Assembly: GCA_028564675.1 (NCBI GenBank)
Contig: JAOVVO010000214.1
Location: 1-64,000, forward strand
DNA from: Onchocerca lupi
Lineage: Eukaryota > Nematoda > Chromadorea > Rhabditida > Onchocercidae
Direction: 5' to 3'
Length of the DNA stretch: 64,000 bases
Part shown: piece by piece, positions 53,401 to 64,000 of the stretch
How the letters are laid out: each line of letters starts with the position of its first letter
Numbering within the stretch: the stretch's first letter is position 1
Notes under the pieces: model-generated
Database searches by the model: none
Told to the model about the DNA's origin: nothing
The model's input: the letters and a program-made list of their open reading frames with translations, nothing else
Position numbers and translations under genes: made by a program

Positions 53401-56400
53401 CGAAATTTATAGAATTTCTTCCAGAATTTTGAATACTTTCGCTAAATTTCTGCAAAAATTTCACTCTTTGAAAAATATTGCTTTTTCATTGTTAGAAGAT
53501 TAAAAATAAAATGTGTAATCATTTGAGAGAAAATATACTCAAAGGGATTGAAGCGAAAAAGAAAACCCGCCTGGAAAAATGACTTTGGAAAAAAAGACTG
53601 GAAGAAAAAAGCGATTTTGACGAAGTTTTTTGGAAAAATTGTCATCGTTGAATGATTGTTACTTTTTTTTCAGAAGTAATCATTTCTAAAAAAAAAAAAA
53701 AAAAAAAATTCATTCATAAATTAAGACCAAAAAAAAAAAAGAAAAAATTGTTATGGCAATCAAACAGGTGCGAGTAAATTTCGCAAATAAATGAAAGTTT
53801 TATATTTGAAATGAAAGAAAATCAATAGTAGCAACTGCGACGAATTTTTTCTTTTTTTTTTCTTTGTCACATTATTTTTATGAACTATAGGTTTTGCAAA
53901 TTTTTGCTTCAATTCATTCAATCCACGACGATAAACTTCTATGCTACCATTTATTGGTTCTATCACAAGAAATTGCTGTTCAATATTGTCAACTGTTCGA
54001 GAAAGAATATCACAAGAAGATTTAGAAGGTGGAATTTTGACAATTGTTGGATTACGCATAGCGAATAGAAATAAGCCGATTAGTCGAAAAGAATCGCAAA
54101 TTAGCGAACATTTACGATCATTGGATGTCATTGATACGGATAATCTTGACAGCAAAATGATCCAATCAATTGATGATAATTCATTTTTTCAAAAAATGAA
54201 TTTGGCACAAAGTGCGGAATCAGTGTATCCAATTTTTTCTGAACATTTGCAATCATCATCATCATCAATATCAATGCGACGTCCTTTGTCGCATCATATC
54301 GATCGTAAACGAAGTCAATCATTGATGTGGGTACGATCAACAACAGAAGAAATGATGGCACGAGTAAGCAGTCGTGCTTCAGATGATCCAAAATTTATGC
54401 AATTTGATCTTACAAGAGGTGTGACTCTAATCAATCAATCAATCAAATTTTTCAATAGTTAAATTATTGACAATTTTTTTTTTACTTATTCCTTCAATCA
54501 TTTCATTTATTAAATCTTTCAATTCTCGGCCTAATGTCTTTTAGTATTATTTTTAAAAGTCTAAAATGTCTAATTCTGAAATCGTTTGCAGAATTTGCAT
54601 AATTTGATTCTATTAGAAATGTGATTTCAATCAATCTACTAAGTTTAACCCTAAGAAATTTTTGATTTTTTTTTTTTTTTTGATCAATTAATTATTGAAC
54701 TTATCTTTTTTGTAGTTTTTTTCATTTTTTTTTTTTTTGTTGGTTTTTGTTTTTCAATATTTTTTTTTTTTGATTCAACCAATTCAATTATTAAATCTCT
54801 CAATTCTCAGTTTATTATTGACAATTTTCTTCAAAGTTTGATGTACCTAATTAATTCCGAAATCACTTCATCTGAAGTGATTTTTATAGTTTGTTTCCAT
54901 TATAACTGTGATTTCTTAGTGTAAATCTATTGAGTTTATTAATAACAAATTTCCGACTGTCTTTTTTCTTTTTGTTTCAATCAATTCATAATTTTTCAAC
55001 TCTCCACCTATTGTCTTCTGAAGTTATTCTACAGAGTTTGACCTATCTAATTGATAAATCTACTCATTTTTGATTTAATCACGATTCAGTCACTTCAATA
55101 TGTTTGCCTAGACTAATTTAATTTGCTTATTTATTATTTTGCAAAGAAATCAAATCAATCATTGAATTGCATTCGAATCATTCCCTACTTATTTTGAACA
55201 GTTGAAATAACATAATTTTATTATTTTTAGCACAATTGAGAAAAATAATTTTAATTAAATGAAATTTCATCGATTTAGAACTTTCATTCTCTCTGCATTT
55301 TTCAGTTTCATTTCTTATGCAAATCCACTTTTCTTTTCTTTTGCATATTAGTCATTATTCAAATACACTATTTTTGAAAATATAGCATTCATGGAACAAA
55401 ATTTGATAATTTCATTAATGATAAATCGAATTTTGCGATATATTCCCAGATGATGCATTCTTCAATTTTCTTGTGAAATAATCATATACAACATAATTAG
55501 TACTATATAAATAATCATATAAGTTAAAAATTAGATAGATATGATGGTAAATGTTATTTATTAGATAGTATAATTTTGCAAAAATTATTTCACTGAATGA
55601 ACAAAAATGAAAAGTATTTTTTAGCAATCTTTTATAACTTTTAGAAATTTTTTTCATTAATTCTTGTTAACAAAAAGAGAACAAAAAAGAAATCGAAAAG
55701 AAATAAAATTTTATTTTACCGTTTCTTACTTTTCTTTTTTTAAATTAATGAGTAAAGAAATTTTTCTTTTTTTTCTTAAATATAAAATGCAAATTTTGGA
55801 ATGAAACGCAAAAGATAAATTTTCGGAAATTTTTGATTAAAAAAAAAAAAAAAAAAAAGATTTTTCGGAATATGTTAGAAGTGACCAATTTAAAATGCTC
55901 TATTTCTTTGCAGTTATAATTTTTTCTTACTTCTATTGATTTTAGTTATTTGTATACTTATAGATATTATCAGTATTAAATAATACTTGAAATTAAAAGA
56001 CTTTTAACAAAAAAACTTTGCTCCTTTTCATTGCCATATGGATCAATTTTTTTTTCTTTTTTTTTTTTTTTTTTGCTGTTCAACTTCAATTTCATTTCAC
56101 AAATTCGTATATTCTCGTTTTTTTCTTCAGCCTTTTTTGTTAACCTGAAGGAAATGATTATTATTCGAAGTGATAAAAATATATTCAATAAATCAGTAAA
56201 TGTGGTCAAATACTTTTTTTAATAATATCATGAATAAATAAATGGACGAATAGAGCATAAATAAATATTAAAAACAATCAAATAAATAAATACTATAAAC
56301 AAATAAACATCATAATATCATAAACAAATATCAGAAGCAATAAACAGACAACAGTATAAACAATTATAGTAAAAAAATAAGCAAAAAACACGATAAGTAA

Positions 56401-59400
56401 ATATCATAAACAAAGATATGATTTCAAAAATAGCATTTTGTATAAAAGATATGAAGAGAAAAGCGCAAGACATTATTTGAAAAAAAAAAAGAAAAGAAAT
56501 AAGAATTATTATTTATCACAAAAATTGCAAATTTATCGCAATTTTAATTAATCTTAGCATACATTCAACTAATTTGCAATTTAATTATCTTAAACGATGA
56601 TAGCAAATAATTGTAATAATGATACATTAAATGTTTGCAACTTTATAAAATTGTAAAACAATAATTTATTATGCAAGATGATAAGGATAGCAATGATCAG
56701 AGCAACAAATTACTGTTAATGAATTAATGATTATAATTGTAAATTGATAAAGCGATATTGTTTTTTTCTATATTTATAATATAAAACAATGATACTTTTA
56801 ATTGATATCACTTTTTTATTAACATATTCATATATAAAATGCACACCAAAAAAAAAAAACTTGTTTTCTTTGTTGTATATTTAATGTATATATTTAAGAA
56901 GATAATTAAAAAATTTGTAATTCGAAAATTTTCCGCAATTAAGATTTTAAATACAACAATTAAGATTTTAAAATAAATTTTCAAAAATATACATAATTAA
57001 AAAATTTTCGAAAAAAAAAGGACAAAAAATATGAAAATATAAATGAAATGCATGAAAAATAGTAAATGGAATATAATAACATGTTTCGAAAATGTTAGCT
57101 CTTCTTCGAGAGAAAAGCAAATTATGTTCTTTTCATGATAATACAGCATGCATGCTAATTATTATTATGTTTGCAGAATTGAAATTATGAATTTTTATAA
57201 AATTTTAAATATCATCAAAGAAAGGTTGGAAATTTTTGAATAAGTTTATGCAATATAAAAAAAAAATTATAAATCAATTATGTAACGTTGAAATTTTTCC
57301 AATTCAAAAAAGATTGTGACATCTTTTTTTTAGCTCTCTTATCCTATGTCCTCTATTCCTTCTTCCTTTCTCGAATGGATTGGCTAAAAAATGGAAAAGT
57401 TTTTTTCAAAGGAATGGACAACTTTTCTTTCGTGCATTTTAAATGATACAACTGTTTGTGTCAAGTTTCTAAGGTTTCAAAATATTATTTCTTTTTTTTT
57501 TTTTTTTTTTTTGTTCTTCAAGCTCATGTTTTGAATTATTGTAATTTAGAGTTACTTTGGTTTCAATTCCATTTGTAAGTTTATAATTTTTGATAACCAT
57601 TAAACTATTTTTTTTTCTCTGGAAATTTCTGATTTTAAGTCAATATTAAAATTATGAAAAATTTGTTCCTAAGGATTTGCATTCGTGCATAAATGTAATT
57701 ATTTGATTCAGCAAACTTTGAATTCATAAGATATCCTGTTTTATTAGTTTAAGTTCTCTTTTCTTTCTCGAAATTTCTCTTTAAGGCTAATATTAAAATT
57801 ACAAATAAGAATTTACATTTATGCATGCATTCAATTGCATGATTTGATAGTTTTAAATTTATCAAATATTTTGTTGTATTAATTTTTCATATTAATTGCT
57901 AATTGAATACATCCATAATTTCAAAAAACAAATTAAATCTTGTGATCGAAAAATTCGGCAGTTAATTCTATTGGTGATAATCATTTCACTAATGAGAGAA
58001 TCGGATTATCAATCTTTATTTAGTATCATCGGTAAATTATCATTAAATGATAGTAGTAATGAGAGAAAATTCTATGTAAATTTTTGGTAATCTTATCGAA
58101 CAGTTATAATATGATAGTAATTCGTTCTTCAGTATTCAAGTGCGAAATTTAATTTCTTTTAAAAATTATCAGTATTATGGACGAAAATGACATAGTGATG
58201 ATTATAGTAACGTTGCTTGCTTATTTTTGTTTTTTTATTTATTTGCCAGAAAATCTATCAATTATCAAGAGAAAGAATCGGATATCTATTATGAATGATT
58301 TGAATTATGATCAATCAATTATCAATATAGTAAAAAATGATACAAATATGCGTCAACAAGCTGAAATTGAGAGAAAATGTGATCGTAAGCTAATATCGGG
58401 TCTTTTATCATTTTTTATCCAAATATATCACTGGACAAACAATTTTTAATCGAAAAATTGTTTTTACTGGAGTTATTTTAGAGAAATCAATCAATATTGC
58501 CATTTTTCAACATTACGATTTATTAGAAACTAAACTTTTTTACTATTTTAAAAATTAATTGCTTTTCTGTCTTTTCTATAAAAATTCATTGAGCTTTTTT
58601 TTTTTCAAAAGTATAACCTTATAACTGAAGTAATTTTAATAAATCAATAATTATTCCTTCATTGAATACTTTTGCATTTCAAATTTATATTAATTGGAAT
58701 TTTTACTTTTCTCTTCTTGTTATTCATAGTTTTTTTATAGAATTAAATTTGAAATTCACGATTGAAATGAAATCTTCATTTTAAAGACAAAATTTTTTTT
58801 GTTGTACGAATTCATTCGTAACGGTATTTTGGTGACTACTTAATGCATATATTAGAAATGATTGTTAATGAAATTATGCTAAATGAGTTTATTAGAGGTT
58901 TATTTGTAAACAAAAAAAAAAAATAAACAAATAATTAGCGTGTTTATTAAAGGAAATCAATAGCAATCACTTTTCAATTAAAATATTATCAAATTAAAAC
59001 AGCCAATTATAAAATATGCTAATCAATAATGTCATCCAAATAATATGTCATTTTAATTTCAGTTAATAATAAATTAGAGCAATTAAAGGATAATAAAATT
59101 TGAGTGAAAATATACTGTTGTTTTGCTATAAATTTACCAACTATTATTTGATCACTCCATTTTTGAAAATTTAACAATTTATCAATTCTAAAAATCAAAT
59201 AATCAAATGACAGTTTGTGAAATATTTGAAATGAAAAATACGATTATTCCTAAAATTGGAATTATTCGAATCGATTAAAATAATTTCAATAATATCTCTT
59301 CATTTCTTTCTTCTTTTTTCTTTCACACTGTATAAGCTATTTGAATATAATTAAGTATTTATATATGTGTTAATTAATTAATTTATTTTTATTATTTATT

Positions 59401-62400
59401 CACTTATTAAAGGTAAGAAATTTTTTCTTTTTACATTTCATTTTTTACTTAAATTCATGTTTTTGTAGATTGATAAAATTCATTTTTTTTAATAAACTTA
59501 GATTTCTAAACTTAAGAACTTAAATTAAATAAATTAGCAATTAACTTAAATTTTTTTAACAAACTCAAACTTAATTTTACTCGAAATTTTATTGTTTTTA
59601 TTCTTATCTTTTATTTCAGCAAATATACAAAGTGAATTAGGTTTCTGTGGTTGGATTCTAACGATTTTATCTTATATATTGATCTTTTTAACACTGCCAA
59701 TCTCAGTATGTATGTGCGTCAAAGTAAGTTAATTTTTTTATTATTTTCAATATTTTTTTATCTGATAATCATTTTTAAATTTAAGTATTTGAATATTAAT
59801 TTTCCATATACAGAAATGTATATTATTCTTTTTATTACTCCGGAGAAGCAATGAAATTTTGCTTTTTTCTGTTTTTTATACAACACTCATCTTTAAATTT
59901 AAATATTTTAGTGTTGATTTTTTCATCTTTAGCCAGAAAATTGCAAACTCTAGATAAAAAAAAAAGAAAAACAAAAAAAAAATTTAATTTTAGCGCTTTT
60001 GCTTCTAATTATTTGCATCGATTTATTGATAAGCAACATTATTTGGCAAAACTTGATTAAATAATTATATGTTCTAAAGTTTTTTGATAAATTTTTTTTA
60101 AGATTAATATTTTCTTGGTGCAAAAAAAAAAAAAAAATATGTTACACTTCATGAAGATTGAGAATTAGGATACTTTTTGTGATAATATTTAAAAATTTAA
60201 TCGACTAATCATTAGTTTGAAGAAAAGATTCAATTAGAAGCTTTAGAACATATAATTATCAAAATAAATATTTTGATGAAATATTCAAAAATATAAAAAT
60301 ATGGAAAAATGATTAGAAAATCAAAAAAAATAGGAAAAATAACATGTGAACAGTAAGATTTATTATAATTTATCATTCTTTTAGAAGTTTTACCGAAATA
60401 TTTCTTACAGGTTGTACAAGAATATGAAAGAGTCGTGATATTTCGATTAGGTCGCTTAATGCCTGGTGGTGCAAAAGGCCCCGGTTTGTTGTTAAATTCA
60501 TTTCAATTCTAATCAATATTTATAACGTATCCAATTTTATTTGAATATTTCCAAATTTTAAAAATTTTACAATTAATTATGAAAAAATTTTTGAAAAAAT
60601 TTTATCAATATTTAGGTATATTTTTTATTATGCCATGCATAGATACATATCGTAAAGTTGATCTGCGTGTAATCTCATTCGAAGTGCCTCCTCAAGAGGT
60701 ATGTAAAATTACAACTTTTACTTTGATTGAATATACTATCGATTTTTTTCAATCCTAAATATTTTTTTTTTACAAATTTTTTTTCTTCAATTTTTTACTT
60801 ATATATTTTATTAGAATTTGGAAATTTTAGCAAATTATATCGTATTGAAATACCAAAGTCAGATTTCATATGAATATATGCAAAATGAAAAAAAATATAC
60901 TTAATTATTTCTTCGACAGTTCATTCCATTTCTTATCTGTCGGATAATTTAACTGATTTTTCCTATAATCGATTTGTCAATCTTTTTTAGTAATTAAAAT
61001 TTTATCATCTTTTCATCAAATACTAATTAACATTGCCATAAACTAAATTAAATATTGAAACAAATTATTGTTATATATTTATTATTACTTAATCTTAAGC
61101 TAATTTTTATTTTGGGAGAACACTTTAAAGTTTTGTAAAAATTTCGCTCAATTTTTTAGATTCTTTCTAAGGATTCGGTAACTGTAGCCGTAGATGCAGT
61201 TGTGTATTTTCGAATATCAAATGCTACTGTATCGGTTACTAATGTTGAAGATGCTGCAAGGTTCATTTTTTATCATAATTTTTTTTTTGACTGAATACAC
61301 AATTGTTTTTAAAAAATTCAATTTCAAAAGATAAACTCAGAACGAATAAAACGAAATTAATTGACAGTTAATTTGAAAAAACAAGCGTAAATTTGATTTC
61401 ATTCAATTCTTGAAAATAGATACCTATAAAAAATTATTATAAATATTTTTATAGTATACATTCTTAGATAATGCAGTGTTTTGTTTCATACTGTATGAGA
61501 TAGCTAATAAAGGAATTTATTTAGTCTGTTTCTTTTGTACCGTATAAAATAACTAACAAAGGAACAATCAATACCGTTTCTTTTCGTATCGTATAAGATA
61601 GCTAACAAAGAAATCACTTAGTACGGTTTATTTTGTACCGTATCAAGACAACTAAATTGTCTAACAAAAGATTCACTCAATACAAAATATTTATAAAATT
61701 CAGATCAACAAAGTTACTCGCACAAACAACATTACGAAATATTCTTGGAACAAAAACATTAACCGAAATGCTTTCTGATCGTGAAGCTATTTCATTGCAA
61801 ATGCAAGTAAGTTATTTTTCAATCTTTTTTCTTTCTTTTTTAACTCTTCAATAAAGTTTTTAACTCTTAAGTAACGAATACAATAAAATAGAGTAAATTC
61901 AAAAATTTTATAACACAATAAAAATTTCAATTTTATTATTTGTCTAAAATAAAATAAAGTCAAATTTAGAATTATCACAACAAATAATAATTGCTGCAGC
62001 TGTGATTAGCTATGTTTCGAAAACGTTTATCAGCGTGTAAAAAGAAGGGAAAATTTGATTTTGTAATAAATGAAAATTTGCATTTTTCAGATAACTCTCG
62101 ATGAAGCTACAGAACCTTGGGGAGTTAAAGTGGAAAGAGTAGAAGTAAAAGATGTTCGACTTCCCATTCAACTTCAACGTGCTATGGCTGCAGAAGCTGA
62201 AGCTGCACGTGCAGCTCGAGCTAAGGTTAATTCGCTTTTCAAAATTCTTTCATGAAAAATTGATTATTTATCAATTTAATGTTATTAGATTAAAGGGAAT
62301 AATTTCACGGTTAATAACTTCTGAAACTGGTGATCTTTGCATGATTGAATCAATGTTTTGATAACGTGGCACATTTATTTCGTGGTTAAGCAAAGTAGTA

Positions 62401-63441
62401 TGACCTGACCTAATGACAATACCTGACGTGAAAATATACGTGAGCAGCACTGAACGTCAGCAAAAATATATACGTCCCACGTACATCCTAATTATTTTCC
62501 ATAGTTTCTTTCTGAAATAAAGATCAATTCATTCCTTTTTCTTTCACTCAAATTTTAGGTAATTGTTGCGGAAGGTGAACAGAAAGCATCACGAGCACTT
62601 AAAGAAGCTGCTGAAGTAATCGCCGAATCACCATCTGCTTTGCAATTACGATATTTGCAAACTTTAAATTCAATAAGGTTACTTCGATTTTAATATATCA
62701 TTTTAAAATGAGCAAATCAAACACAAATATTATGTTACACAACAATACTAAATAAATAGATAAATGATTTTAAAATACAAGAAATAAATACTGCAAATGA
62801 GTATTTTCAAAAACAAATAAATATTTTTTGATGGATAAATATAAATGTACTATAAACGACAAATTTGAAGACAGAAAATGTAAGAAATTTATGATGAAAA
62901 ATGTATGAATAAGTAGATAAACGAATTAAAATAAACTTAATTGCTCATTTATTTACTATTTTTATCAATTTATAATTTCAAAAGACAGAAATTCGAAGAA
63001 ATAAGATTTATTATTTCAAACAGTAAAAAGTAGAGAAAAATAACATTAATATATTGGCGAAATATTTAGGAGATTGAGAATTAAGAAAAAAAAAAAGGAA
63101 AATTTATATAAATCTCTAAAGATTAAATACAATTGAATGTGAAAAGAAAAAATTGAAGTTACAGGCATAACTTTAAAAAAAACTAAAGAATTTCTTGAAA
63201 TGATATTCATGGGAAGAAATTTGGAATCATATTTTATATTAATTTCAAAGGAAGTCATTTATTCATTACAAAAGTTTGTAATATAATTTTTTAGTTTATA
63301 CACAACACAAATAGATGTCGATTTATTAAAATTAATTTTAGCGCGGAGAAAAATTCGACAATAATTTTTCCATTTCCTATTGATTTATTGTCATCAATTT
63401 TTCATCGTGCCGCTCCTGAAGTGTACGCTATTCTTTATTAA
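34803..63441 (+). CDS. Stomatin-family gene with a long N-terminal extension (about 704 aa)
   Basis: Proposed exons: 34803-34865, 35233-35469, 35556-35676, 36638-36717, 40507-40720, 48900-48944, about 54017-54418, 58250-58384, then the core exons from 59620. Phases agree at every join. Exon 1 starts [21 protein letters not shown]. The extension is polar and rich in Ser, Arg, Lys and Asn (for example [49 protein letters not shown]), without a signal peptide, so probably cytosolic and possibly phosphorylated. Weak points: acceptors of the 40507 exon (CTAAG) and the ~54 kb exon (three possible AGs at 54001, 54016 and 54025, all in frame), and GTTTTA and GTTTAC donors. Worm stomatins (MEC-2, UNC-1, UNC-24, STO proteins) modulate ion channels; the exact paralogue is not decided. 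An alternative short isoform is possible from 57992. Confidence 0.65.
41383..41422. repeat. Uninterrupted A40 tract
   Basis: Forty consecutive A residues in the stomatin intron between the 40.5 and 48.9 kb exons. Might mark an old retroposon tail or simple slippage; length is likely unreliable in assembly. Confidence 0.95.
43310..43580. repeat. Degenerate ~59-bp tandem array in stomatin intron
   Basis: Three to four units with the shared pattern AATTTAA(C/T)(G/A)TGAAA, TTTAAATG(A/C)GA, AATTCTTC(A/C)TTACGTA. Diverged but ordered. Confidence 0.65.
47190..47525. repeat. Long inverted repeat (hairpin/MITE-like) in stomatin intron
   Basis: Left arm about 47193-47291 and right arm about 47430-47522 are reverse complements. 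The inner 20 bp are exact (TTTTTACTCAGCTAAATATG against CATATTTAGCTGAGTAAAAA); the outer part (GTAAATTATTGTTATTTAC against GTAAATAATGATAATTTAC) has few differences. The loop of about 140 bp is A-rich with two related TTGAATxTTTGAGT words. Confidence 0.88.
51014..51045. repeat. (AAT)n microsatellite
   Basis: About ten uninterrupted AAT trinucleotides in the stomatin intron. Confidence 0.93.
52195..52550. repeat. Degenerate ~33-bp tandem array, about 9 units
   Basis: Unit core TATCCGGAAACAGATTGTAGGT followed by (G)AGTAAAAT; recurs as ATCCGGAAACAAATTG, TTTCGGAAACAGATTG, ATCCGGAAATAGATTG, TTCCGGAAACAGATTA, ATCTGGAAGCAGATTA and others. Much richer in CCGG than the surrounding intron. Confidence 0.85.
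54496..55110. repeat. Degenerate ~200-280-bp tandem triplication in stomatin intron
   Basis: Three units begin near 54496, 54776 and 54979. Each has, in order, a TCAATTCAT/ATTAAATC(T)TTCAA block, CTCNNCCTAATGTCTT-like block, AAGTxTxAxxTGTCTAATT and GAAATC. The spacing differs because of intervening T runs. Confidence 0.65.
57615..57880. repeat. Degenerate ~140-bp tandem duplication
   Basis: Two units with shared order: CTCxxGAAATTTCT, AATATTAAAATTA, a TTxGCATTxxTGCATxxAT block, TTTGAT and ATATxxTGTTxTATTA. Just upstream of a candidate alternative first exon of the stomatin gene. Confidence 0.6.
57992..58031 (+). CDS. Candidate alternative first exon of the stomatin gene
   Basis: ATG followed by 13 codons reading [13 protein letters not shown] and one base, then a GTAAAT donor. 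Its phase (1) lets it join either the 58250 exon or the 59620 core exon, giving a short stomatin with a conventional-length N-terminus. No other support; it could be chance. Confidence 0.3.
59620..63441 (+). CDS. Stomatin core: membrane hairpin plus SPFH/prohibitin domain
   Basis: Eight exons with clean splice sites and matching phases: 59620-59723, 60411-60483, 60616-60698, 61160-61260, 61704-61806, 62091-62225, 62559-62677, 63342-63441. The first carries the intramembrane hairpin [20 protein letters not shown] with the central Pro typical of stomatins, followed by a Cys-rich edge (CMCVK) suited to palmitoylation. Then [94 protein letters not shown], the Ala/Glu coiled stretch [33 protein letters not shown] and [18 protein letters not shown]. 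The stop is TAA at 63439-63441. Closest in feel to C. elegans STO-2/STO-4 and MEC-2 cores rather than UNC-24. A GTGTAC donor-like site just before the end leaves room for a longer C-terminus. Confidence 0.97.
61470..61683. repeat. ~50-bp tandem array, 4 units, in a stomatin core intron
   Basis: Units share GTTTCTTTTGTACCGTATAA, (G/A)ATA(G/A)CTAACAAAGGAA and a TCACTTAGTAC-like end. They lie directly before the exon starting at 61704. Confidence 0.82.
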
Positions 63442-63461
63442 ATTTAAATTTTACATTTCCG

Positions 63462-63467
63462 AATAAA
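63462..63467 (+). terminator. Candidate polyadenylation signal of the stomatin gene
   Basis: AATAAA 21 nt after the stop codon, well placed for a nematode 3' end. Confidence 0.55.
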
Positions 63468-64000
63468 GTTTAATTTACTAATTTTATTCAAAAAAGCAAA
63501 ATGAAAATTGCAAAAGATCAGAGAGTAATATGCTCTCCAGCCTAAATTTTCTCAAATATTTCATTTAAAGATAACATCACTGAATTAGGTTGATCAAATT
63601 ATATGAAATCGGACTAGACTAATTAAATTTCAAATGAAATTGTAGAATTAAGTGTAGGATTGGTCGGATTAAAATATGATGTGAGAATATGGTGGAAATT
63701 ATAGATCAGGTATTTTCAATTAGGTTAGCGATCGATTCTGTTGTCGTTTAAATTTCTTTCAAAAGATAAAATGATACCGTTATCAGGAAAATTTTTTTAT
63801 ATTCATAGACAAATCTTGGTGAGAAAAGTTTTACTAGTTGACGCAGGAATGATTCTTCATTACGTGTTATATGATAACGGAGGATTGATTCTTCAACTAC
63901 GTTATAAGATAGAGTAAATTCAGAAAATCTCACGATTGCAATTGATCGTTTGGTTGTAGTAGAGATGAGTATTGATTATCGGGTGACTTGAGTGACTTGT
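63468..64000. other. Downstream flank of the stomatin gene
   Basis: No gene seen. Contains a small local repeat of ATTCTTCA(T/A)(T/C)TACGT and TTATA(T/A)GATA words at about 63850-63915. Confidence 0.5.

Larger units (their letters stand above)
48945..54001. other. Stomatin intron, mostly non-coding
   Basis: A+T-rich intron of about 5 kb. Holds an (AAT)n microsatellite at about 51016-51045 and a 33-bp array at 52195-52550. One minus-strand exon-like stretch (51697-51495) is discussed under findings. Confidence 0.5.

Noticed and set aside
53760..54155. 131-codon minus frame
   Set aside because: Overlaps a plus exon that fits the stomatin splice phases; the minus frame has no partner exons. 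Kept as an open point in findings.
58177..58249. ATG with a membrane-like segment ([20 protein letters not shown]) before the 58250 exon
   Set aside because: The hydrophobic stretch is the polypyrimidine tract of an excellent acceptor ending GCCAG; more likely intron than a second transmembrane start.
1..64000. CRISPR arrays, bacterial operons, tRNA and rRNA genes
   Set aside because: Not seen. The regular array at 1-640 is coding, and other arrays are degenerate eukaryotic minisatellites. A tRNA scan could not be run.

Overview
The window is eukaryotic and strongly A+T rich. Its genes are split into many short exons with TTTCAG/TTTTAG-type acceptors, as in nematodes. An IFT-A gene, a stomatin of worm type, an RFX/DAF-19 X-box, BEL/Pao and Helitron relics and the compact splice signals all point to a nematode; a parasitic spirurid or filarial worm is my best guess (inference). 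Most real coding sequence is exonic, so genes were rebuilt by hand from splice sites, reading phase and family resemblance.

Layout. (1) Minus strand, 2002 to beyond the left edge: a putative secreted protein made largely of 8-residue repeats (consensus SSYGE[KT][PS]Q), open at the window edge. (2) Minus strand, 20007-4439: a complete 26-exon gene for WDR35/IFT121 (C. elegans ifta-1 type), 1187 codons plus stop. A perfect X-box lies about 120 bp upstream, as expected for a ciliary gene. Its intron 3 holds a decayed Helitron, and intron 2 holds a degenerate tandem array. (3) 20-35 kb: a repeat-rich interval with dispersed duplicated blocks, a possible small secreted acidic protein (minus, 24682-24214), a dead BEL/Pao retrotransposon (plus, pol relics 26.4-29.7 kb, possible LTR remnants near 22.7-23.3 and 29.7-30.2 kb) and a degenerate minisatellite. 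(4) Plus strand, 34803-63441: a stomatin/prohibitin-domain gene. The eight 3' exons (59620-63441) encode an unmistakable stomatin core. Upstream exons spread over 25 kb join to it mostly in phase and would add a long, Ser/Arg/Lys-rich cytoplasmic N-terminus (about 704 aa in all). Its large introns hold several degenerate tandem arrays and one long inverted repeat.

The genes do not form an obvious pathway. IFT121 is a ciliary transport subunit; stomatin proteins act at the membrane and regulate ion channels, in worms often in ciliated or touch neurons. No bacterial operons, CRISPR arrays, rRNA or tRNA genes were recognised.
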